A stretch of DNA of 12,005 nt from assembly GCA_027067235.1 (NCBI GenBank), contig JALXFQ010000402.1:1-12005 (forward strand), in the 5' to 3' direction. Shown in pieces: positions 1 through 5,256 of this stretch (the stretch's first letter is position 1; the number at the start of each line of letters is the position of its first letter). Origin of the DNA: Gammaproteobacteria bacterium (lineage in GTDB: Bacteria; Pseudomonadota; Gammaproteobacteria; QOAV01). Under the pieces are notes generated by a model. That model saw only the letters and a program-made list of their open reading frames with translations. It had not been told where the DNA came from and searched no databases. A program made the translations under genes and the position numbers.

Positions 1-215
1 GTTTCTTTCCACAGAAAAGTGAGATCATGCGAGCGGTCCGGGAATTCTGCCAGCAGTTCCTCGCGCATGCCGCGGGAACGGCGCTGGGCGTAGGGCTCCA
101 GCAAGGCCGGCGCATGGACCGCGAACCAGTCCAGCACACGCTCGTCGGCGCGCCGGATGACAGGCATGATGTCCCAGAATGTGTCGTCCAGATCGAAGGT
201 GATGATTTTGACCAT
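1..215 (-). CDS. HAD-family hydrolase, N-terminal part (cut by window edge)
   Basis: Reading on the minus strand from the ATG at 213-215, the frame stays open to the window edge, giving 71 residues of N-terminus. Residues 4-12 hold the HAD motif I, FDLDDT, with nucleophile Asp8 and acid/base Asp10. The next residues (WDIMPVI and an Arg/Asp-rich helix) look like the start of a helical cap domain, as in YigB-like HAD phosphatases. Such enzymes dephosphorylate small cytosolic phosphoesters through an aspartyl-phosphate intermediate. The substrate cannot be told from this fragment. The start is well fixed because motif I normally begins within the first ten residues. No Shine-Dalgarno precedes it, and a perfect TATAAT lies only six bases upstream, so the message may be leaderless. 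The gene is divergent from the MFS transporter, with 71 bases between start codons. Confidence 0.85.
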   Translation of the reverse strand, partial: MVKIITFDLDDTFWDIMPVIRRADERVLDWFAVHAPALLEPYAQRRSRGMREELLAEFPDRSHDLTFLWKE

Positions 216-221
216 CGCCGA

Positions 222-227
222 ATTATA
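222..227 (-). promoter_or_regulatory. Candidate -10 box of the HAD gene
   Basis: The minus strand reads TATAAT here, a perfect sigma-70 -10 hexamer. Initiation about seven bases downstream would fall at position 215 or next to it, which is the A of the HAD start codon. No convincing -35 hexamer is seen 16-18 bases upstream (GC-rich GCCAGC-like sequence), so this call rests on the -10 match and its position alone. Confidence 0.4.
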
Positions 228-286
228 CAGGGACATGCCGGCGCGCTGGCGTTACCATCCCCGAAATTTTACGTTTCCGCAGAGCA

Positions 287-1453
287 ATGAATCTCAACCT
301 GATCCTGCTGGCCATCTGCCAGGCGCTGATGATGACCACCAACACTCTGACGATCACCACGTCGGCCCTGGTGGGCGCCAGCCTGGCACCACAGCCGTCA
401 CTGGCCACCCTGCCGCTGGCCACGCAGTTTCTGGCCACCATGCTGACGACCCTGCCGGCCTCGCTGTTCATGGGTCGGTTTGGCCGCAAGGCCGGTTTTT
501 TGCTGGCCGCGGCTATCGGCGTGGTCGGCGCTATTTGCGCAACGACTGGCATTCTCAAGCATCAATACTGGCTGTTCGTGACGGCTGCGGCGCTGGCCGG
601 CGTGTTCGTCGGCTTTGGCGGCTATATCCGTTTCGCGGCGGCGGAGGTGGTGCGGCCGGACTATAAAAGCATCGCCATTTCCTGGGTGCTGGCGGGCGGT
701 GTGGTGGCGGCGGTGGCCGGACCCAATCTGGCGCGCCTGACCCGGGATATCGCGCCGGACGCCCTGTTTGCCGGCAGTTTTGCGGCTGCCGCCCTGATCT
801 ACCTGGTTTTCGGCGCAATCATGCTGGCGGTGCAGTTCCCGCCGCCAGCGAAAGCCCCGGCAACCGCCGCCAGGGCGTCGCTGCGGCAAATCATTGTTCG
901 TCCATGCTTTGTCATTGCCGTCGTCTGTGGCGCTCTCGGCTACGCTGTCATGTCGCTGGTCATGACCGCCACGCCGCTGGCCATGGCGCATCAGCATCAC
1001 GCATTCGGCGATACCGCATTCGTTATTCAGTGGCATGTGCTGGGGATGTTCGCGCCGTCATTTTTTACCGGCTACCTGATCAGGCGCTTTGGCCTGTCCA
1101 ATATCTTGCTGGCGGGCGCGTTGCTGGGCCTGGCCACCGTCGTCATCAATCTGCAGGGCCAGACCGTCACGCACTTCTGGTTCGCCCTGATGGCGCTCGG
1201 CGTAAGCTGGAATTTCCTGTTCATCGGCGCCACTACCCTGCTCACCGAAAGCTATTCGACAACAGAAAAAAACCGCGCCCAGGGTTTCAATGACTTCCTT
1301 GTTTTTAGCGCCGTCACCATCGCCGCGCTGTCGGCTGGCGCCCTGCAAAACCGGTTTGGCTGGCGCATGGTCAACCTGGGCGTGCTGCCGCTACTATTTC
1401 TGATACTTTGCGCCGTTATCTGGTTGAAAACACTCGACAGAAAGTCGCCATGA
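287..1453 (+). CDS. Major facilitator superfamily (MFS) transporter
   Basis: The 388-residue product is almost entirely hydrophobic, with about 12 predicted membrane helices in two halves, the usual size for an MFS permease. Residues 63-70 (GRFGRKAG) follow the second helix and match the MFS loop 2-3 signature (G-x-x-x-D/G-R-x-G-R-K/R). A longer, Pro/Ala-rich polar stretch near residues 185-200 would be the central cytoplasmic loop. MFS carriers move small solutes across the inner membrane by proton coupling or facilitated diffusion, and nothing here identifies the substrate. The ATG at 287 starts the first helix almost at once. The Shine-Dalgarno is weak (only AGAG just upstream), so translation may be modest. 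It is divergent from the HAD gene, and the AT-rich sox promoter region lies downstream. Its closeness to sox does not show a role in sulfur metabolism. Confidence 0.85.
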   Translation: MNLNLILLAICQALMMTTNTLTITTSALVGASLAPQPSLATLPLATQFLATMLTTLPASLFMGRFGRKAGFLLAAAIGVVGAICATTGILKHQYWLFVTAAALAGVFVGFGGYIRFAAAEVVRPDYKSIAISWVLAGGVVAAVAGPNLARLTRDIAPDALFAGSFAAAALIYLVFGAIMLAVQFPPPAKAPATAARASLRQIIVRPCFVIAVVCGALGYAVMSLVMTATPLAMAHQHHAFGDTAFVIQWHVLGMFAPSFFTGYLIRRFGLSNILLAGALLGLATVVINLQGQTVTHFWFALMALGVSWNFLFIGATTLLTESYSTTEKNRAQGFNDFLVFSAVTIAALSAGALQNRFGWRMVNLGVLPLLFLILCAVIWLKTLDRKSP

Positions 1454-1710
1454 AACCCATTTCAGCATATCATTAGATTCTTATTTTTTGTTATTATTCA
1501 TATATTTATAAAACTTTTTTTTGATAACGGGAATAGATTGTGTATCCTCTGCGTCTAGGTGTGAGCCTGAGTCAATGAGGATTGTCAATTCCGTCGCCGG
1601 AACGGGCCATTCGCCTCAGACCGGGTGCGTTAACACCTTGACGCAAATAACTATATGGGTTCGCCAACAAAGGCAACCGCCGCTACACCATCTTTTTTCA
1701 GGAGGCAAGA
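1454..1710 (+). promoter_or_regulatory. AT-rich promoter region upstream of soxXYZA
   Basis: This 257-bp gap separates the MFS gene from soxX and holds no credible gene. Bases 1466-1527 are strikingly AT-rich compared with the rest of the window and could act as an UP element or nucleoid-protein site. Two sigma-70-like promoters can be read: TTGATA (1521-1526), 16 bases, TATCCT (1543-1548); and TTAACA (1630-1635), 16 bases, TATATG (1652-1657). A small inverted repeat, ATTG-N-CAAT (1581-1589), and a direct GTCAAT repeat (1571-1576 and 1584-1589) lie between them and are candidate regulator sites. A strong Shine-Dalgarno, AGGAGG (1700-1705), ends the region. No clear terminator for the MFS gene is visible. 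Confidence 0.5.
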
Positions 1711-2133
1711 ATGCGGAAAACCAAAAAAATCGCTGCGGCACTGGCCGTGGCAACACTGCTGGGTGGGGCCATCACCAGCGCCGCTTATGCTGAGGACGCG
1801 CCATTCCCGACCGACAAGCAATGCGGGAAAGTGAAACCCACAGACGCAGTGACCAAGGGCTGGTGCGCCGCAGTCATTCGCAGCAAGGGCAACTGCCTTG
1901 CCTGTCACGACATCCAGACACCGAGATTTCCGAAAGACCTGGTCGGACCGGGCAACATCGCGCCGCCGCTGGTCGCCATGAAATCCCGTTTCCCGGACAA
2001 GGCCAAACTGCGCGCCCAGATCTGGGACGCAACGGTGGCAAACCCGGAAACCAGCATGATTCCTTTTGGTCGGCATAAAGTCCTGACCGAAGAAGAAATC
2101 GACAATATCGTCGAGTTTCTTTTAACCATATAA
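1711..2133 (+). CDS. soxX: SoxX, c-type cytochrome subunit of the SoxXA thiosulfate-oxidising enzyme
   Basis: The 140-residue product begins with a Sec signal peptide: basic MRKTKK, a hydrophobic core, and likely cleavage after AYA at residue 27. It carries one covalent heme site, CLACH (residues 62-66), with His66 as proximal ligand. Met116, in the segment NPETSMIPFG (111-120), is the expected distal ligand. This layout is typical of SoxX, the small monoheme partner of SoxA. In the periplasm SoxXA oxidatively joins thiosulfate to the swinging-arm cysteine of SoxY, and SoxX passes electrons on to cytochrome c. Cys38 and Cys52 in the mature N-terminus could form a disulfide. It is the first gene of soxXYZA, preceded by a strong AGGAGG five bases before the ATG. 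Confidence is high from motif, length and the following soxYZA genes. Confidence 0.95.
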   Translation: MRKTKKIAAALAVATLLGGAITSAAYAEDAPFPTDKQCGKVKPTDAVTKGWCAAVIRSKGNCLACHDIQTPRFPKDLVGPGNIAPPLVAMKSRFPDKAKLRAQIWDATVANPETSMIPFGRHKVLTEEEIDNIVEFLLTI

Positions 2134-2165
2134 CAACATCAAAACGACATTCAGGAGATAGTTGT

Positions 2166-2630
2166 ATGCAACGCAGAACTTTTTTGAAAAGCAGCCTCGC
2201 CTCCGGCGCGCTGCTGATGGCCGCCGGCGCCGGTTTGCTGAAACCGACCCGGGTGCTGGCAGCCGAGTGGAACAAGGACGCCTTTACCGCAAAAGATGTC
2301 GCCAGCGCTGTCAAAGCGGTCTTTGGTACATCTGACGCCGCCGACAGCGACAAGATCAAGCTGAAAGCCCCGGCTCTGGCGGAGAACGGCGCGGTCGTGC
2401 CGATCAAGGTTTCCTCCAGCTTGCCCGATGCCAAGAAAATGGCTGTCGTCATCGAGAAAAACTCATCACCGCTGGCAGCCGTGGTTGACATCTCCGACGG
2501 CGAGCCATTCTTCAGCGCGCGGGTAAAAATGGGCAAGACCTCGCCCGTCACAGCCTACGTCATGTCCGGCGGCAAGCTGTACAAGACCAGCCAGGAAGTA
2601 AAAGTCACGGTGGGCGGTTGCGGCGGTTAA
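2166..2630 (+). CDS. soxY: SoxY, sulfur-carrier subunit of SoxYZ
   Basis: The 154-residue product ends in VGGCGG, the conserved SoxY swinging arm. Cys152 is the residue that carries thiosulfate and sulfane intermediates from one Sox enzyme to the next. The N-terminus has a twin-arginine signal (RRTFLK at residues 3-8, a hydrophobic Ala/Gly stretch, cleavage near Ala32-Ala33), so SoxY is exported folded by Tat, probably with SoxZ bound. The rest matches the family's immunoglobulin-like fold in size. It lies 32 bases after soxX, with AGGAGA at 2153-2158 and an ATG at good spacing. There are no other cysteines, as expected for a carrier with one reactive thiol. It works with SoxXA (loading), SoxB (sulfate release) and, where present, SoxCD (sulfane oxidation). 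Confidence 0.97.
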   Translation: MQRRTFLKSSLASGALLMAAGAGLLKPTRVLAAEWNKDAFTAKDVASAVKAVFGTSDAADSDKIKLKAPALAENGAVVPIKVSSSLPDAKKMAVVIEKNSSPLAAVVDISDGEPFFSARVKMGKTSPVTAYVMSGGKLYKTSQEVKVTVGGCGG

Positions 2631-2683
2631 ACGCCGAGCATTGACAAGCCACTGTTAAACGAAAAGTTAAAGAGGAAAATATC

Positions 2684-2998
2684 ATGGCAAGAACCATGAA
2701 GATGAAAATCAAGAAAAAGGACAACGGCATTGCGGAAGTGCTGTGTCTGGTCAACCACCCCATGGAAACCGGTCTGCGCAAAGACAAGAAGACCAAGCAG
2801 CTGATCCCGGCTCACCACATCCAGAAGATGCTGTTCGATGTCAACGGCAAAACCGCAGCCGACGTATCCCTGGCTGGCAGTATCTCGAAGAACCCGCTGA
2901 TTGGCGTCCATGTAAAAGCCAATTCCGGCGACACCGTCAAGGTCAGCTGGAGCGACAACAAGGGTGAAACCGGCAGCGCCGAGAAAAAGGTACCCTGA
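2684..2998 (+). CDS. soxZ: SoxZ, partner subunit of the SoxYZ carrier
   Basis: The 104-residue product has the size and features of SoxZ: an N-terminal run of basic residues (MKMKIKKKD), the segment LVNHPMETGLRKDKKTK (residues 22-38), and IPAHHIQ followed by a beta-sandwich C-terminus with KVSWSDNKGE. SoxZ lacks the GGCGG arm and forms a heterodimer with SoxY, holding and presenting it to SoxXA and SoxB in the periplasm. No signal peptide is seen, which fits the known co-export with Tat-targeted SoxY. The only cysteine is Cys21. An AGAGGA Shine-Dalgarno lies at 2671-2676, and 53 bases separate it from soxY. It is followed by a short GC stem-loop before soxA. Confidence 0.95.
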   Translation: MARTMKMKIKKKDNGIAEVLCLVNHPMETGLRKDKKTKQLIPAHHIQKMLFDVNGKTAADVSLAGSISKNPLIGVHVKANSGDTVKVSWSDNKGETGSAEKKVP

Positions 2999-3020
2999 CT
3001 TGAATAATAATCGAATGTCA

Positions 3021-3038
3021 CGCCCGGTCATGCGGGCG
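3021..3038 (+). other. Small GC stem-loop between soxZ and soxA
   Basis: CGCCCG (3021-3026) pairs perfectly with CGGGCG (3033-3038) around a six-base loop. There is no T-tract, so it is unlikely to be an efficient intrinsic terminator. It may instead be an RNA processing or stability element that sets the soxYZ to soxA ratio. It could also be fortuitous, as the stem is short. Confidence 0.35.
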
Positions 3039-3062
3039 CAGGCATTGACTGGAGGAGTAAAG

Positions 3063-3899
3063 ATGAAAAAAATGACGCTGGGCCTGGCTGCCGTTGCGCT
3101 GATCAGCGCCGGTGGTGTGCAGGCCGATCCCAAAGCCGACCTGGAAGCGTTCCAGGGGTATTTCAAGAAGATTTTCCCCGAAGTTCCGCTGGAAGCGTAT
3201 CACGATGGCATCTATGCGCTGCCCGCCGGTCAGGAGCGCGCTCAAAACTGGAAACTGCTGCTGGATTTCCCGCCCTACGATGATGATGTCGCCAAGGGCG
3301 AGGAAATGTGGAACGCGCCGCTCAAAAGCGGCAAATCCCTGGCAGACTGCTTCAAGGACAAGCCGCCGGCCAACAAGTACCCTTATGCCAAAGACGGCAA
3401 GGTCATTACGCTGGAAGCCGATATCAACGCCTGCCTGAAAGCCAATGGCGAAGAACCCATCAAGGACCTGAAGAAGGGCAAGATAGCGCTGCTGGAAGTG
3501 GCCTTCCGCAAACAGTTCAATGGCGAAAAAATGGCCATAGACGTGTCTGACCCGGCGATGCAGAAGGCCTATGAGGAAGGCAAGCAGTATTACTGGACCA
3601 AACGCGGCCAGCTGAATTTTTCCTGCGCCAACTGCCATGTCCACAACGCTGGCAAGAAGATTCGCGGCGATACCTTGAGCGCCGGCCTGGGCCAGGGCAC
3701 CGGCTTCCCGGTTTTCCGCCAGAAGTGGAACAACAAGGGCAAGCCCTGGGGCACACTGCATCGTCGCTACGGCGGCTGCAACAAGCAGGTTCGCGCCCAG
3801 CCCCTGAAACCCCAGAGCCACCAGTATATCGCTCTGGAAGTGTTTCAGGCGTACATGAACACGGGCGTACCGCTGAAAGTACCCAGCCTGCGCCAGTAA
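3063..3899 (+). CDS. soxA: SoxA, catalytic c-type cytochrome of SoxXA (single CXXCH)
   Basis: I chose the ATG at 3063 (278 residues). An in-frame ATG at 2964 would start inside soxZ, while 3063 follows GGAGGAG (3051-3057) and begins a proper Sec signal (MKKMTLGLAAV..., cleavage near Ala21). SoxA is the larger SoxXA subunit and forms the bond between thiosulfate and SoxY in the periplasm. One heme site, CANCH, lies at residues 188-192. The active-site heme-ligand cysteine, normally a persulfide, is Cys239 in the family motif RRYGGCNKQVRAQP (234-247). The N-terminal heme motif of diheme SoxA is absent. Cys96 and Cys124 stand there instead and may form the disulfide known from monoheme SoxA proteins such as that of Starkeya novella. 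It is the last gene of soxXYZA and ends at a strong terminator. Confidence 0.95.
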   Translation: MKKMTLGLAAVALISAGGVQADPKADLEAFQGYFKKIFPEVPLEAYHDGIYALPAGQERAQNWKLLLDFPPYDDDVAKGEEMWNAPLKSGKSLADCFKDKPPANKYPYAKDGKVITLEADINACLKANGEEPIKDLKKGKIALLEVAFRKQFNGEKMAIDVSDPAMQKAYEEGKQYYWTKRGQLNFSCANCHVHNAGKKIRGDTLSAGLGQGTGFPVFRQKWNNKGKPWGTLHRRYGGCNKQVRAQPLKPQSHQYIALEVFQAYMNTGVPLKVPSLRQ

Positions 3900-3916
3900 G
3901 CCTCGGCATTGACCAG

Positions 3917-3946
3917 AGAAAAACCCGGCCTCGGCCGGGTTTTTCT
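3917..3946. terminator. Bidirectional intrinsic terminator after soxA and the hupE-like gene
   Basis: A 14-bp perfect inverted repeat (3917-3930 with 3933-3946, two bases between arms; core CCCGGCC/GGCCGGG) has an A-run on its left flank and a T-run on its right. It can therefore stop transcription from both sides. It sits 17 bases after the soxA stop and 23 bases beyond the stop of the convergent hupE-like gene, and so ends both units. Confidence 0.9.
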
Positions 3947-3969
3947 TTGGGGTGAGGATTCATCCGCCT

Positions 3970-5133
3970 CTACAACCGATCCACCATCCACACCAGTCCG
4001 ATAATCCCAATCACCGAAGACGCGGGTATCACCACCCATCGACGATAATTTGGCAGATGACTGAACGGCAGGCCGATCAGTAAATACGCCAGCAACAGCA
4101 GCGCCAGCTGCCCCAGTTCCACGCCCACGTTGAAGGTCACCAGCGCCAGCGCAAAATCTTCTTTTGGCATACCAAAATCCGCCAGCGAACGGGCGAAGCT
4201 CATGCCGTGCAACAGACCGAACAGGAACACGATGACCACACGCCAGGCATGCAGTCTGGTCACAAACACATTTTCTATACCGACATAGGCGATGGACAAT
4301 GCAATCAGCGGCTCGATGATGTGCGGCGATACGTCGATCAGCCCGTACATGGACAGGCCCAGGGTGATGGTATGGGCGATGGTGAAGGCAGTCACCTGCC
4401 ACAGCAGGGTGGACAAACGCTGACTGAGCAGGAAGATGCCCAGAATGAAGAGTATGTGATCCCAGCCACTGGGCAGGATATGCAGGAAACCGATGCGGAT
4501 ATAGGACGCCGCCACCTGCCAGAGCGGCCGGTGGGCATAGGCCGCTTCGATTTGCACCGGCCCGTAGGGTTCGCCATTGCGCAGCCAGATCCATTCGCTC
4601 CAGGTATAGTCGTTTGCCCGGTAATGGCGGTAACGAAAAGCATTGTCGCCATATTTTTTCGGGTAGCGCCAGCTGAACCGGGTACTGCCCTGCGGCGTTC
4701 GTCCGGCCAGAACCACCAGACTGATACGCGGCACCTTCTTGTAACCGGGCTCGGGTATTTCCACCCTGGCGACCTTCATTGCAGCTTTTCTGCCATCAAA
4801 CAGCAGACTGATATGCTTTAACAATTCCGGCTGAAAAGCAGCGAATTCCCGCGCCAGGTGTGGCGGAGACATGGCGCGCAAACGATCATAGTCCGCCGCA
4901 TTGGGCGCATCCCGGGTATTCTTGTATTTGGTGTTGATGATACCGGTCAGCAAGCCCTCCAGGCTGGCTCTGAGCTCCAGTTCAAAGTGGCCGTCGGGGT
5001 ACAGGCTCATCTCCATCAGGGCCGGCTTGACCACATCGGCGCGGACCGGAAGTAGCACACCGCAGAACAATACCAGTATCAGCAGGCAAAGCCGGTTTGG
5101 CAGCATGGCGCAGCGTGTTATAGTGACTCTCAT
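3970..5133 (-). CDS. HupE/UreJ-family membrane protein with large periplasmic N-terminal domain
   Basis: From the ATG at 5131-5133 the product has 387 residues; an in-frame TTG one codon upstream is less likely. A signal peptide (hydrophobic 15-28, cleavage near VRA at 32) leads into about 180 soluble residues, presumably periplasmic. About six membrane helices follow. They carry HupE-type histidine motifs: HILPSGWDH (218-226), AFTIAHT (249-255), LLHG with His309, and NVGVELGQ (335-342). HupE/UreJ proteins are linked to nickel entry for hydrogenase or urease, but many members, including long forms with a soluble front domain, have no known substrate. Motif evidence gives family, not substrate; metal transport is only a possibility. 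It sits between soxXYZA and soxB on the opposite strand, sharing a terminator with soxA and a promoter region with soxB. A start at Met10 (5106) is possible but lies farther from the promoter. Confidence 0.8.
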   Translation of the reverse strand: MRVTITRCAMLPNRLCLLILVLFCGVLLPVRADVVKPALMEMSLYPDGHFELELRASLEGLLTGIINTKYKNTRDAPNAADYDRLRAMSPPHLAREFAAFQPELLKHISLLFDGRKAAMKVARVEIPEPGYKKVPRISLVVLAGRTPQGSTRFSWRYPKKYGDNAFRYRHYRANDYTWSEWIWLRNGEPYGPVQIEAAYAHRPLWQVAASYIRIGFLHILPSGWDHILFILGIFLLSQRLSTLLWQVTAFTIAHTITLGLSMYGLIDVSPHIIEPLIALSIAYVGIENVFVTRLHAWRVVIVFLFGLLHGMSFARSLADFGMPKEDFALALVTFNVGVELGQLALLLLAYLLIGLPFSHLPNYRRWVVIPASSVIGIIGLVWMVDRL

Positions 5134-5161
5134 CAAATAAACCCGACCCGGAAAACTGGCG

Positions 5162-5190
5162 ACTATAGGTTGCAGTCACGCTTCTGGCAA
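5162..5190 (-). promoter_or_regulatory. Candidate sigma-70 promoter of the hupE-like gene
   Basis: On the minus strand TTGCCA (5185-5190) is followed after exactly 17 bases by TATAGT (5162-5167). Both hexamers are close to consensus. Initiation near 5155 would give a leader of about 20 bases to the ATG at 5133, which supports that start over the internal Met10. The Shine-Dalgarno is weak. Confidence 0.55.
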
Positions 5191-5199
5191 CGGAATAAT
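5170..5199 (+). promoter_or_regulatory. Candidate soxB promoter overlapping the divergent hupE promoter
   Basis: TTGCAG (5170-5175) and AATAAT (5194-5199), 18 bases apart, are a plausible but not strong sigma-70 pair. A second -10-like box, TATAAA (5226-5231), has no matching -35. The region physically overlaps the promoter read on the other strand. The soxB Shine-Dalgarno, GGAGGA (5245-5250), follows downstream. Confidence 0.3.
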
Positions 5200-5256
5200 A
5201 AAGACCTTCGAGCGTCTAGATACCGTATAAATATAACCCCCCCTGGAGGAAACCCC

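Noticed and set aside
1521..1793. Small plus-strand frame covering the soxX upstream region
   Set aside because: It begins at a TTG inside the candidate -35 box, runs into soxX in another frame, and has no Shine-Dalgarno.
2641..2669. TTGACA upstream of soxZ as a promoter
   Set aside because: The -35 match is perfect, but the sequence 16-18 bases downstream has no acceptable -10 box. soxY and soxZ are expected to be co-transcribed.
2964..3062. N-terminally extended SoxA starting at 2964
   Set aside because: The extension lies partly inside soxZ and would bury the signal peptide. The ATG at 3063 has a strong Shine-Dalgarno.
3018..3821. Minus-strand open frame of 267 codons over soxA
   Set aside because: It is a complementary-strand shadow of soxA, whose heme and cysteine motifs, signal peptide and Shine-Dalgarno are unambiguous.
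3845..4594. Alternative minus-strand frame of 249 codons beside and over the hupE-like gene
   Set aside because: It overlaps the real gene in another frame, crosses the terminator at 3917-3946 and the end of soxA, and shows no membrane or family pattern of its own.
5212..5219. GCGTCTAG shared with 1551-1558, upstream of both soxB and soxX
   Set aside because: An eight-base match between two regions of this size is expected about once by chance, the flanks do not match, and the distances to the start codons differ greatly (45 and 160 bases).
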